Shown: positions 10,351 through 21,552 of the stretch, one piece after another
Layout of the letters: each line of letters begins with the position of its first letter
Position numbering within the stretch: the stretch's first letter is position 1
From: Eretmocerus hayati
Lineage: Eukaryota > Arthropoda > Insecta > Hymenoptera > Aphelinidae
Assembly: GCA_029851415.1 (NCBI GenBank)
Contig: CM056742.1
Span: 146,883,121-146,947,120, forward strand
DNA: 64,000 nucleotides
Direction: 5' to 3'
The notes under the pieces: generated by a model
Database searches by the model: none
Told to the model about the DNA's origin: nothing
Seen by the model: the letters and a program-made list of their open reading frames with translations, nothing else
Program-made: the position numbers and the translations under genes

Positions 10351-10953
10351 CCCACCAAACAGTGAATGTTGCCTCAACGTTTCTGGAACGTCGCAATTGC
10401 ACCCTCGGAACGTTCCGTAAATAGTCGGAAACCCCGTTGCTGGAACGTTTGAGCAACGTAAAATGTCTACGAGATGTCTGTTGTCTCAACGTTTCCAGCA
10501 CGTTTCTGGACGTTGTGAATATAAATAAATAAATGGATTGTTTTTTCATAAATTGTTGTTAATTGGCTCTTGTTGCATTCAAGCACAATCTCACCGTCTT
10601 TCTTGTAGTAAGTGGGTATGTTTCTGATTGAGCGCAATCGATGGGATTGAACGGGGATGGAGCTGATAGCTTGCGAGACACAGAATTTTAGAAACAATTT
10701 ATTTATTTATTTAACAAAAAATTTTCTAAGTCTTGGTTGCACAAGAATCATCTCGGAAAAGTTTGTGCAACGTTTGAAAAACCGTTGAAACGTCCATGAA
10801 ACGTGCTGGAAACGTTGAGACAACAGACATCTCGTAGACATTTTACGTTGCTTAAACGTTCCAGCAACGGGGTTTCCGACTATTCACGGAACGTTCCGAG
10901 GGTGCAATTGCGACGTTCCAGAAACTTTGAGGCAACATTCGGTGTTTGGTGGG
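10351..10953. mobile_element. 603-bp foldback with CCCACCAAACA ends
   Basis: CCCACCAAACAGTGAATG at the left pairs with the inverse of CATTCGGTGTTTGGTGGG at the right. The arms are about 160 bp and rich in AACGTTYC and GGAACGTT palindromes. The loop carries ATAAATAAATAAAT and its inverse. It interrupts the satellite between GATGTCTAAGATGA and GATATGCCCAAAATC; a GA duplication is possible but not secure. Confidence 0.85.
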
Positions 10954-11352
10954 GATATGCCCAAAATCTAGGATTAATTGGATTAATATTCATGGAGCTA
11001 ATTAATCTTATCGCGTTGAGATTTTCAAGATCGTCGGAAAAAAGTTATGTTCCATCACACAAAATTCAAACAATCTTCCGGATTCTCTTTCTACTCCTGA
11101 AAACGATAATTAAGAGTCTCACTGGGATGTCAAAAAGATATTTCCAGAACCTAGGATTTATTGAATCAATATTCATGGGGATAATCAATCTTATCGCGTT
11201 GAGTCAATCAGGATCGTCGGAAAAAAGTTATGATTTATTGCAAAAAATTCAAACAAACTCTGGAATTCTTTTTTAACTTTGGAAATAGTAAACGATTATC
11301 TTCCTGCGATGTCAAAGGGGATATTTCCAAAATCTAGTTTTTATTGGATTAA
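10954..11352. repeat. Satellite block 3, about 2 units
   Basis: The unit phrase recurs at about 10971, 11156 and 11340. The last unit is cut by the inner end of the right duplication arm at 11353. Confidence 0.9.
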
Positions 11353-12428
11353 TGATCCTAGTGATCATCAAGTTGCTCTCTGGCAGAAATGAAATCTGAC
11401 TTGACCAGTATCACTCATAGTATACCATCAGCTACTGACAAAATTGCATATATATTCACATTCAAGATAGTGCCATAGACTCGGATTTGAAAGTTCAACC
11501 ATTCAGGATCACTCCAGTTCTTACCAGGATCCCCTTGGCTGGAAGAAGAAACCGTATCTGTTTTAGCTCAACTATGGCATAGAAAGTGTTGCAGTAATTC
11601 TTGTACCCATTCTGTTTCCCATTCTGTTAGGCATCACATGTCACAACTTAATTGTAAAGCATAATTCTATAATGTCAAAATAGTTGAGGGCATAGCATAG
11701 ACATGTAATAGAAATGTAATACAAACTGATTGTTGAAACTCTGTAATCGGAACCGTACTGGAGAAACCAAGTGACGAGATAGTTGAAACATACACAGACA
11801 CTGTATTTGTTTCAAGAATGAAGCTGGTCTATATTGTCTACATGATTTGTTTGATCTTGTTCTATTTGGGACTTGAGATTCTCATAACTAAGGTTTATGA
11901 GATTGAAATTCCCGAGAGAATTTGTATTGAATGCCAGTCGAGCGACACACAATGTCTCATGGATGTTGTTGATCACTTTTTATTATTGAGAGATTATACA
12001 ATTAGCACTAATAGTATCTTTGCTCACCCCAAAGAAATAGAGCTTTTCAGAGAGTCTAGCTCTCACACCAATAGAAATGAGATGGGAAAATTGATCTCTC
12101 CACTATCTGCTCAAGCTCTGTTAAAAAGATTTATTCAGAAAAAAAATCAAGTAGCAAAATAATAATTCAAATTCTCGTCCAGGCTGTATATTGGATTTGC
12201 CAGCATAAAGCTATAAAGAGGATTATTATTGAGTCAAAGTAAGGATAATGAGGCACGATGGTTGAACGCATTGAAAAAACTGTAACACATGAAAACATCA
12301 CAAAAAATGTACACTGAAAAGTGCAGCAGCAACAACAAATACAATTTTGATCACTGCGATTAGACTGCGAAGTGAAACGAAAGGTTGCGAGAGGTTATAA
12401 ATATAAGCACGGGTGAATGGAGCAGACG
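11353..12428. repeat. Right arm of the large inverted duplication
   Basis: Reverse complement of 1-1194 with about 118 bp missing at TTGCAGTAATTC (around 11590). The outer end at 12428 is set by the window start, so similarity may run further. A TATA-like TTATAAATATAAG lies at about 12395 near that end. Confidence 0.93.
11818..12162 (+). CDS. Putative small secreted or membrane-anchored protein, 114 aa (copy B)
   Basis: The same protein as the ORF at 267-611 apart from Leu instead of Trp at residue 17. The N-terminal hydrophobic stretch (about residues 4-25), the RICIEC and DTQCLM cysteines and the basic tail are identical. The two copies face outward from the satellite. Upstream sequence (about 460 bp) is shared between arms, so both probably have the same promoter. 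No AATAAA is seen within about 100 bp of the stop. Function unknown; the signal segment and small size suggest a secreted peptide. Confidence 0.6.
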   Translation: MKLVYIVYMICLILFYLGLEILITKVYEIEIPERICIECQSSDTQCLMDVVDHFLLLRDYTISTNSIFAHPKEIELFRESSSHTNRNEMGKLISPLSAQALLKRFIQKKNQVAK

Positions 12429-13227
12429 ATGTTTCTCCGGCGTCGTGCACTACACGGCGACAGTTGGCTATCGTGAGCGGGCGTATTGCGCAAAATCGTC
12501 CACCCGGGCGGGTGGCTCAAGTTCGCAACTCCCTTTTTGAAGGTTTTTTGCAAATATTACAGATTTGGCACATTTTACGATGTTCGCTGATAGAGCATTA
12601 AAAGATCTTTCGATCTGTCTTTTCGGAATTTTTTTCCGAAGCGCCTTTACAACGAACGCGGTTGTTAACCCCTGTGACACTAATCTTGCAAATAACTCAA
12701 AAACTATGCGTAGAGCAGTTTTATTGCACATAGGTCAATTTTGTCCGCAATATGAGAGCAGTTTTTTGGCCTGATTAGTTTTACCTTTTTTTGACCTTGT
12801 CCGCTAACTTCCCGGATCGGCTTTTATTGCACTCGGGCGCGCGGAGACAAGATTTCTGTCGGGGAACTTTGTGTGAGGCGTGTCATTGACACACTTTGGT
12901 ATAGTTGTGTTGGTGTTGAGGCTCTGAATGCTCTGATGCGCGATTTAACATTGTGTAAACGCAATCGCGGCTTTGTGCGCAGGATGAAGGGGAGAGCATG
13001 TAGAGAACAGTAGGTAGAGAAAGAATCTAAGGTCACAACTCACAGCTGTAAGCAGAGCAATCAGCCGATCAGCCGGAGATGCTGAGAGATCCTCGCTATC
13101 TCTCTAATTTGCGCATGATGAGTACGTAATAGTACTTCAATAAATGATCATCAGTGATTACCGTGATTACGGTATAAAGGGCCATAAAGCAATGCTCTCG
13201 CCCGCCGGCCTGCGAAAATTACATACC
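12429..13227. other. Unique sequence, no recognised gene
   Basis: It begins directly outside the right arm with a CG-rich stretch (12430-12520) and continues with mixed sequence. ORFs of 62-87 codons overlap on both strands without domains. Confidence 0.55.
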
Positions 13228-13720
13228 CATAACCTCTACGATTCTTCAACCGCGTTATGTGATGCTGTTGCAGATTGCAGCTCAGTGCAGATATTTTGTG
13301 TTATGAAGTGATTTCATTAATGTGTTTCAGTTCTTGATCTATCCTGCGATGAATCTCATCTTCATCAAGTTGTAGATAAATTTGTGAACAGTGTCAAAGC
13401 AATTGAGAAGAGTATTAGAAACAAATGTTCAGACCAGTAGAATTACTGACAGGTGATTGATGGTTCTATATTTTGTCATATAGCTGTGAGGAGCTAAATT
13501 TTCTAGTACGCAATCAAGTTTTGTATACAGTGGAAAAATCAAGCGATAGTTTTGATCAAGTGCTAAAAGAGTGATGAATTGTATTTCATGAGACACTGTG
13601 TGTCACTTGATTAGTACCTGACATCAATCTCTCTCCTAAATGTTAATTAAATATGCCATTGTTCAGAACTCCAGATTAGTGATCGAATAGACCATTTATG
13701 TTGTGAACAGTTGCAATAGT
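13228..13720 (-). pseudogene. Decayed third copy of the 114-aa gene unit
   Basis: It has the same orientation as the left arm. CCATAACCTCT (13228 on), CAGTG..ATATTTTGTG and GTGTTTCAGTT (13280-13333) match 25-165 of the window, and TTTCATGAGACACTGTGTGTC (about 13592-13612) matches the coding region near 470. On the minus strand the SSDTQCLM codons survive with three synonymous third-base changes (TCG/TCA, AGC/AGT, CAA/CAG), but a stop replaces the preceding Gln, a frame slip precedes that, and another stop follows within ten codons. It is therefore non-functional. Confidence 0.6.
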
Positions 13721-14350
13721 TCCATGCGTATCAAGTGCTGGTTCGTTTACACTCCTGAGGATGCTTTTTACCATTGACACATCCATTACAAAAATTTAGC
13801 AGTCATTTTCAACTAAATTCCACCACTTCAATGGTTTCTGTGTAGATGTTTACAATTCTGCAACACTAATACCAAAGTATTAGTGCGGTATCAGCAGGCA
13901 TAGAGGGCTCAAGGATTATTCAGTTTCTTACAAGTATGAAGCATCGCTCGACTGATTAGAATTAGCAGATATCCCTATTCATGATTGAGCTCTGACTTGT
14001 AAAATATTATGGAATATTAATTGATAGAGATATACTGATGTTGTCAATAAGCTATATACAGCCTCCTGAATTTGATTTGCCAATAACTTGGCATTCATTA
14101 CAAAGTTACCGGTTTGCTGTACATGACAAGAAGCATAATTTGGGATCAACCATGGCTGATCGCTCTACTCTTTACTGATCCATTTGTACTCTACAGCCCT
14201 TCTTATCCCAATACTTATGCAAGAATGAACACATCTCTTCATTATAATCAGCCAGAGAAATTTCAAAGATTATCCAAAGCTTTTGCCTGATATTAAATTT
14301 TTGGAATCATGGTCCATTTTGAATGATTAGATATGAACTAAAAATATGAA
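13721..14350. other. No recognisable feature
   Basis: AT-rich, no ORF of note and no repeat match inside the window. Confidence 0.6.
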
Positions 14351-14756
14351 AATAAAATAATTAAAAAAAAATAATTTTAAAAATTCGCTTTTATGAACAT
14401 AATAGCAACGCAAAATGTGAAAATAATCTTGAATCTCCTTTCTGCATCTGTAGCATAGATGTTGGCTAAGTTTACTGACTTACATGCTCCAAGATATTCA
14501 TGATTTTAGGAATAAATATGATAAAAGCGTGGGTTACATCATGAAGACTACTGTTGATGAATCCAGTTGATAACCCACGCTTTTATCATATTTATTCCTA
14601 AAATCATGAATATCTTGGAGCATGTAAGTCAGTAAACTTAGCCAACATCTATGCTACAGATGCAGAAAGGAGATTCAAGATTATTTTCACATTTTGCGTT
14701 GCTATTATGTTCATAAAAGCGAATTTTTAAAATTATTTTTTTTTAATTATTTTATT
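14351..14756. repeat. Perfect hairpin, two 186-bp arms and 34-bp loop
   Basis: Left arm 14351-14536 and right arm 14571-14756 appear to be exact reverse complements, including the run of nine A/T. The loop is 14537-14570. No ORF, TIR signature or target duplication is visible (left flank AATATGA, right flank CATCTATC). Such a perfect stem could be a young foldback element, a hairpin-RNA locus giving small RNAs, or a snap-back assembly artefact. Confidence 0.92.
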
Positions 14757-15279
14757 CATCTATCATATCGAAAATCACTTTTCTTAATTACTCAAGTCCC
14801 TTTACTTTCAACAAAGCAAGTAAAATAAGTAGCAATCACTTTGCACAATCTGAGATTCGATAACACGAAACTTCATCTCACCCGTGCCAACGAAAAACAA
14901 AAAAACACTTATTTATGGGTGAGTCAGCTCTAAATATCGCGATCAGATTTAGTTTTTTGCTAAAAATTGCGTTATCGCGCTGAAATACACTAATCGAGCA
15001 ACGTCAGAATCCAGATTTCCTGTGTAAACCGTGCAACTCCAAAAGAGCCAATCGGTTTCATTCAAGCTTTACAAATCCGAGCTTCGGAACGTAACGAGCC
15101 CGTCATCTTGCTATATGTATATGCAACCATTTAAATCATTTTGCATCGATAAAACATTTATAGATCTATAACGAGTTACAAAAAGTGCAGCTATAGACAT
15201 ACCATCAAAAGAGCTTGTACTACTCGATTTGTTATATTGCAGGAAACGGGAAAAACTGTTCATTCAGTAAATGTGTTGT
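14757..15279. other. No recognisable feature
   Basis: AT-rich sequence between the hairpin and the CpG-rich block. Confidence 0.6.
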
Positions 15280-15540
15280 GTACTGTATCCGTCCGAGGCG
15301 TCGCGTAGCGTCGGGGCAAAAAGAGCGACGCGCGCGGCGCGGCATATTTGAATTCCGCATGAACGGAGGGCGTCTCGTCGCGCCTTTTACATCTGACTTG
15401 GTATACAAATCGATATAGAAGCGCGACTTGATATAGAGTTTAGAGGTTATAGATATAGAGATGGTGAGGTCGTTTCTTATCGTGACGAAAACAAGGAAAA
15501 TCGAGTGTATATAAAGGGAGAGGAAAAAGGGAAAATGAAT
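15280..15540 (+). promoter_or_regulatory. CpG-rich promoter candidate with TATATAAAG box
   Basis: 15290-15390 is dense in CpG (GACGCGCGCGGCGCGGC) in an AT-rich setting. TATATAAAG at 15508-15516 is followed within 30 bp by a purine-rich stretch and an ATG at 15536. The ORF from that ATG is short (about 48 codons) and unrecognised. It could be a host promoter or first exon; there is no splice evidence. Confidence 0.35.
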
Positions 15541-16096
15541 GCTTTTGCTTTACCTATACGCGTTGCGTTGTTGGCTAGACGCTCGATCGATCGAGCGGTC
15601 GTCGCGCCTCTATATACTAAAGCCCCACCGGACTCTTTGCCTTTTCTCTCTGTTTCTCTCTTTGCAACTATGTGAATGTATTATATACTTCCCATCCCTT
15701 CTTTCATGCCAATTCACTCTCTCCTTTCTCTGTTTATACCAGTATCTGTTTTAATTGTTGTTTAAATGGCTTTCTCGCGCCCTGCTCACGAACGACTATG
15801 AGAGCTTGCGACGACGACGACGACTAGAGTTTTGAGAGAAAAGCTTCAACTCTGCCACATCCCGCGAGATACGCCAGAGACAATCGCTGTATATCCGATT
15901 GTATCGTTATGGACGCACTTTATTTTATTCATTTTATAAAGTGAATGAATCTAGGTTGTCTTCGTTGCTGGAAAATTATCTCCCTGAAGAATTTACTCTT
16001 TCGAAAAAATGAAAGATTGAAATGAAATGGATTTTTCACTAAACAACAAAATGTTAGGATAGAAATGTCACATTTCGAACTAGCCATGATTTCCTA
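15541..16096. other. CTC-rich low-complexity stretch then unique sequence
   Basis: TTTCTCTCTGTTTCTCTC at about 15642-15660 and (CGA)n at 15808-15822. No supported gene. Confidence 0.5.
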
Positions 16097-16324
16097 ATGG
16101 TTTTTTTTTACGCTAAAACCGAATACGAACATCAAATTGCTGTAGAACGTCAGGATTTTTTTTTGAAACGCGAAAAATCGTTTTTTCAGCGTTTTTTCGA
16201 CGAGGACGAAAATCTTGGCGCAGTAGCTTTAAAGCCTCGCTCGAAACGGACCACGTTATGTCTGGTCTCCAGCACAAAATCGCTCAAAAAATACCATGAC
16301 GATCTAAAGAATAACAGAACCTAA
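16097..16324 (+). pseudogene. 75-codon ORF next to a ribozyme-like motif, possible Penelope-like element remnant
   Basis: The ORF ends directly before the hammerhead-like sequence. The protein is rich in Phe and Lys and shows no certain domain. It is listed because Penelope-like retroelements place hammerhead ribozymes in their terminal repeats next to the coding region. The assignment is inference from position only. Confidence 0.25.
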
Positions 16325-16365
16325 GCCTGATGAGGTCCACGAATCTTTGTGGACGAAACGTCGTA
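16324..16365 (+). ncRNA. Hammerhead ribozyme-like motif (probable relic)
   Basis: The core CTGATGA (16327-16333) and GAAA (16355-16358) flank a stem II of GTCCAC (16335-16340) with GTGGAC (16349-16354). GAAACGTC then allows the very short stem III known from Penelope-like elements, with a GUC cleavage triplet. One extra G (16334) between CTGATGA and stem II, and weak stem I pairing, suggest it has decayed. Confidence 0.5.
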
Positions 16366-16415
16366 ATAACATTTCCATCACGAAATTTTGGGAATTAATA
16401 TAATCCCCCACCGTC

Positions 16416-16461
16416 CTTCAAGATCGATGGGACCAAGATAATCAACTTGTATATTAACCAT
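16416..16461 (+). repeat. Repeat shared with the hairpin at 25179-25262
   Basis: CGTCCTTCAAGATCGATGGG followed by ACCAAGATAATCAACTTGTA is about 85% identical to one arm of the hairpin near 25224-25263. The two sites share a common terminal module. Confidence 0.7.
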
Positions 16462-18803
16462 TCAAGGACGAAAAATACACAATATCTCTCATGATTTGTT
16501 GTACAGTGTTTCCAATCATTTTTTTTTTTTTTGATCAAAAATTGACAAGATAATCGTGTACATGATAGAGTCCGTTCACTGTAAAAATGACTTCCGCAGC
16601 CATTACAATGACATTCTGGTGTTTGGAACATCGGTAACGTATATGTATAGTTGATAAATAAATTATGAGGTGTAGAAGTGATGAAATTGATCATAAATAG
16701 AAAGTCGAAAATTTTTTGATTCTCATTTTTTCCTAAAAAATCAATCGCATGGAGGATAGCTTGTGTGTCAATTTGAGTGTCAGATGTTCAAGATGTCTTC
16801 AGTTTTAGTAGTTTTTCCCTAAGCTTTTTTCAAAAATTGTCACAAAATATTGGGAATCGGATCTGTACAGTATATTGGTGACTCCAAGTAAGGAGGTCAG
16901 CTCGTGACGGACCATTATAAATCGCTGTATTCCTGTGTGCAACTTTTTAAAATAATGTTCCAAATATAATAGACTTTGAGTCAATCAAAATACTTTCAAA
17001 GGGCTTGGCTAACTTTGTCAACAAAATATTTAATCAATTTCACTTGCATCGATAACAATAGCAGGCATAATTTCCCTAAAATCTTCAATGCACTTTATTG
17101 TATCCTTAACCTCATCAGTCAAATTACATTCGCATCCCTGATGTCGATTAAATATCGTCCGTTATATAGGATGATGGAATGCAAGTTCGACGACGTTTGG
17201 TTTGGTAAATGTCCGGATTAGCGGTTTGAATCTGGTTACATACATAGTGCATACTGAAGCAATGTGCACACGGTCCACATGATATTATCGATGATGAGGA
17301 GTTGTATTAGTTATGATATATGTATGTGTCGTCGGGGCGCGTGCTTTGCGATGTTTCAAGTTTTATTTCATGTCATCGCACAAAACGATGAGAGACCCTC
17401 TGATACATATAAGTAATCCAACGAGACTTTGGATAACGTCGACATATGTCACCAAGTTTACCGATGCAAGAAAGAGGCTACACTGTCATTGACTTGATAA
17501 ACAGACCTGGTTATAATCGTCCCAATCGTACACAAAGTTCGAATTATGTATCGTACAGAATCGACATTCACAAGACTATAATATGAGTTTTCTTTTTCTC
17601 CAATTCGAACGATAATGTTCCATATCTCCGTATCTCGTGTAATAAACTCACATTCGGAAGAATTATTTTGTAATAAACGGTCGATCACAGCAGCTGGCGT
17701 GACGCGAATAATTCAGAAGACAAGGAATCGAGATCTTTATGAATAATATCGAATATCGTAATATTTTATTGTCAGAACCGTTGCCGTTGCAACATATGTA
17801 ATGCTGTTATAATTCAACAAATTTATGTACGAATCAAATTTCAATATCCCGGAAATCACGGTATATGTTTAAGCGCACACTATGGTCTGCATGAATTGCA
17901 AACGTGTAACAAGCGTTTGGGTTCACCCTTTACCTTGGCACGACATTCGCTACTGGTATGTATATATATATTTCACGACATAATCTCATCGCCACGACTA
18001 TATAACATTCCCTGTGTGATATGTCTGTGTCTCCTTCGTTACCATGTAATGCGTATTGTAACTCCCAACTTAATCCCGTTATATACCCATGCATGACGCT
18101 ACATCACGCTCAAGCGGGAAATTTCAAATGATACATACCTATACATCATGAGCTTGGATTTGAATTAATGTTACTTTTGATGTGGTCCAATTTCAAACTA
18201 CATTTGATGCTGGATTTTCAAATTCTAATGGAATTCTGAACTTTTGACTTATCCTAAATTCTCAAAATTACATTCATAAATAATTGGCGTAATTCTGTTA
18301 GCCGTCAAAACTCACAAAATTGGACGTGAATCCTATTTGAATTCGCTCGTGTTTGGGGAATTGCTGTTATTGCGAGTTACATGCGCTATCTAATTATTTT
18401 AAAAGTATTTACAGTCTGGTTCTGCTGATTTCACATTTTAGTGAAATTTTTGAGGGATTATTCTGGAAAAAGTAGAGAGGAAAGAAAACTTGATCCAAGC
18501 ACTGAATATTTTCGTAAAAAAACAACGTCAAATTTTGCTAACGAAGCAGTATAAAATGAAAAAAATGTATGGCAACAAATTTACGAGACTTTCGAACTGT
18601 TCATTACTTTTCAGTTGCGACAAACTTTAAAACCTCTAAGCACGACATTTTTGAAAAAATTTTACATACAGTGTCGACTGATGAGCCAATTTTGTTACTG
18701 ATAAGTTGAAGGAAAATATTTAACTTGGAGTAAACTTCCTCTATATTTGTCGTCGACACTCAGATCAATTTGATCTGAAATAATAGGTAAAATGTGTAAT
18801 TAC
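16462..18803. other. No recognised gene
   Basis: A minus-strand ORF at 16395-16694 (99 codons) contains a Cys-rich CHCNGCG..C pattern resembling a broken C2H2 finger, but lysine homopolymer and overlap with a repeat argue against a real gene. The rest is AT-rich with no supported feature. Confidence 0.5.
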
Positions 18804-18870
18804 CGTGATTTTGGACTCCTCCCTGCTTCTTTTCTTGTTCCTCGATCTCCATATGATCCTCACGACTCAC
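18804..18870 (-). other. Candidate 67-nt exon or recursive splice point (minus strand)
   Basis: On the minus strand a long pyrimidine tract ends in CTGTTTTAG (to 18871) and is followed directly by GTGAGTCGTGAGG. AG|GTGAGT is both acceptor and donor, the form of a recursive splice site. Alternatively the next 67 nt form an exon ending ACG|GTAATTAC; only one frame is open and it encodes an acidic stretch with EEQEKKQGG. No neighbouring exon of the same gene is recognisable. Confidence 0.35.
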
Positions 18871-18900
18871 CTAAAACAGACAAGTGGGAGAAGGAAATTA

Positions 18901-20844
18901 GAGCAAAAGCAAGATAATTTTTTAACGAAATCAAATTTTTTCACTGATGGAATTTGGGAATAACTTTGATCATTGGAGTAAAATATTATCCTTGTCTCCT
19001 AAAATTTGAACCGAATCAGAAACAAGAAAATCAAAACTGAAAGATCATTTTGAAACTTTTACCGAGATTGAAATTACGGGATACCCTCACAAATCTGATT
19101 CCACATCGCCAATTTACTGAAAGTCTAAACATGTGTACTTATTTTAATCTACCTGAACAATCTGCTCGACAATCTGGTCACGAATTCGTCTTGAATAAGT
19201 GAACAAACAAATGCAATAGAAACAGAATAAATATATTGCTCATTTCTCTCATTTTTTTTTTCACTCACAAAAAATGTTATTACACCATACATCAAAAGCT
19301 GTATGCTGAAAATAAAAGTTGGACAAACGAACAAGTAAAAAAAAAAAAATCACGAAAGCACCCTCAAATCACAAGAGGGCAGACGTCAAGAGCATTAAAT
19401 CCAATTCATTCTGAACAAGCGCGCAGCCGGTGAAATTCATTTTTTCCGCAGTTTCACCCCCTCGTATATACATCACGTATATGCACGCACTTCGGGAATC
19501 ACCCTCTCGAGTAAAAGCACAAGCTTCACCACAGAAACGATAAATCTGCCCACCGCGACATGAATCATCATCATCATCACAGCAAAGCCTAATCTCAATA
19601 TATATACCGTATACACCCCACGTCTCGGATCGACCTTTCACTTTTCGACGGAATCACCCCTATATTATACATGTCAGATTAAATATAGTTACAATTCCCA
19701 TAGTAAAGATTTCCCCGTCATCAAATCTCAACACCCGACATGATTCGCCTGCCGATCACCAGATGATGCATCTATATCGTGGATATAATAGGGGGTTGAA
19801 TTTGCTTGTTGGGTGCTGCTGCTGCTGATGCTGCGCTTGTGGAGGTCAGTGTACCTAGTCGAACTTCGACATCGGCGTCCGGAAGGTCAGCATTATATCG
19901 GCTAGGTGGGTATAGAGAGAGGGGTTGAACATATACCGATTACCAACACCACAAGTTTCGATCTCAGCTGAGGCCTTCCCTAGACTATATATGGCATGTT
20001 GCTGCTCACAAATACATATGTGTGTATTAGTGTTGGTATGGAGGGTGCCATCGTTTGAGCCTCCCCCTGACGAGCTTACTCGCTCTCTCTTTTGCTCGCA
20101 CCCCGTGGGGTATGTATATAGTATATAGTTGGTTCTCGTCGGCGGCGCGAGATATTGATCGGTCCGAGTGCCATGCCGTCGGCGGCAGTGCTAACTTGTC
20201 TCTCTCTCTCTCTCTTTTCCCTCCGTCGTCGTCGTCGTCGTCAGCGACAACGAGGGGTTGTGGACACGCGCGTGTCTCGTATAATATCTATCTATGTGTT
20301 TCTGTGTGTATTTGTCGCCCAACCCGGCGAATATAAGGGTGACTATATGGGTATTATCGCGAAAACTTAACCGGAACGTGCGTTATGACCTTGCATTTCG
20401 CCGAGCAAACTCCGAATAAATCACTTCATTCAAAATTTCCTAAACGTATTCTATCGAAATACACTCGGGAATAAATTTCCAGATCGATCCCCGTTCATCA
20501 CTCCTCTTTTTTATTTTTGGTAATGAATATAATGGGTTCCCCCAAATTTTTCTCTCAAAATAAATATTTGCAGCAACTATTTTTCATGGGTTTCCTGTCC
20601 AAAATGTTCAGTTTAGTCCCCGAGCCATGTGCCTCAATCTTGTTATGGGATTTTAACTAAGAATGAGACACTTTCTTAGAGTAACAACAGCGCACCCAAA
20701 TTCAATCTGGAGGACTTCGTCACGGATAAAATGTAGAGAAAACATGTCAAACAATCGAATCTCATTGCGAGAGAAAGCGTAAATCTGTTAAAGGGTTTTG
20801 GGTGCTAAATTGGCATTCGTAGACGAAAATTGCCCATGTAAATA
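18901..20844. other. CpG- and microsatellite-rich non-coding stretch
   Basis: Holds (GCT)n at about 19815-19830, (CT)n at 20197-20215, (CGT)n at 20224-20242 and several TATATA tracts, with a CpG-rich section at 20140-20290. It resembles insect promoter-proximal DNA, but no transcript structure is visible; ORFs of 67-93 codons here are low complexity. Confidence 0.5.
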
Positions 20845-21230
20845 ACTTGTGTCAGTTCCGTGCATACCATGTTACCACACTAAATGTCAATTTATCTGGG
20901 CGGGAACAATTTTTTCCACCAAAGTATGGTGGGAATAGATTAAATCTACAAGGAAAGGTTTTTATGTCGACTCTGTTATTTTTGCGAGCGATTTCAAGGC
21001 AAAATGTCAGTTCCATGCATGTCAGTTCCGTGCATTCAAAAGCTGTTCCCTAGAATACTCAGTAGCACGAAAAAGACGGAGGAACGGAATTCTGTGCTCC
21101 AGAGCATGGATATACGACTCAAATCAACCAACTAAATACGAATTTTAAGGTCATATGGTCCCATCGCATCAGGTTTCCTCGCTAGACAAAAAAGCGTCAA
21201 AAACCGCAAATGTCAGTTTCATGCGCTACT
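20845..21230 (+). repeat. Four interspersed copies of TGTCAGTTCCGTGCAT
   Basis: Near-identical copies lie at about 20850, 21005, 21021 and 21210, all in the same orientation, with variants TTCCATGCAT and TTTCATGCGC. The surrounding sequence does not repeat. Confidence 0.7.
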
Positions 21231-21497
21231 TTCCCTATGCCTTATACATGTAAAAAATCACATATACCGTCCTAAAACGTTCCAAAAAACTTTCCGTTTA
21301 CGTTTCATCACATATCATCGCTCAATATGCGAAGAGAAATTAAAAAAATTGGCATAGGCATTCTGAGGCTCAATTTTCAACTTCTGTATTTTTTGACAGA
21401 AAATGTGAGTTTGCGCGATAATGCCCATATGCATATGTGCAACTATATCGGCAAATAATACGCACTCAAGCACATATATTTGAATCAGTAGTCTAAA

Positions 21498-21502
<5 letters not shown>

Positions 21503-21542
<40 letters not shown>

Positions 21543-21552
21543 TGCGTGCGTG
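21503..21552. repeat. (TG)n microsatellite
   Basis: About 18 TG dinucleotides followed by imperfect CGTG units. Confidence 0.97.

Noticed and set aside
1..12428. Whole 12.4 kb inverted unit as a Polinton/Maverick
   Set aside because: No polymerase, integrase or capsid genes between the arms; the interior is satellite plus small non-coding insertions.
16395..16694. Minus-strand ORF with CHCNGCG cysteine pattern
   Set aside because: Only one broken finger-like motif, with a lysine homopolymer and repeat overlap; insufficient for a zinc-finger call.
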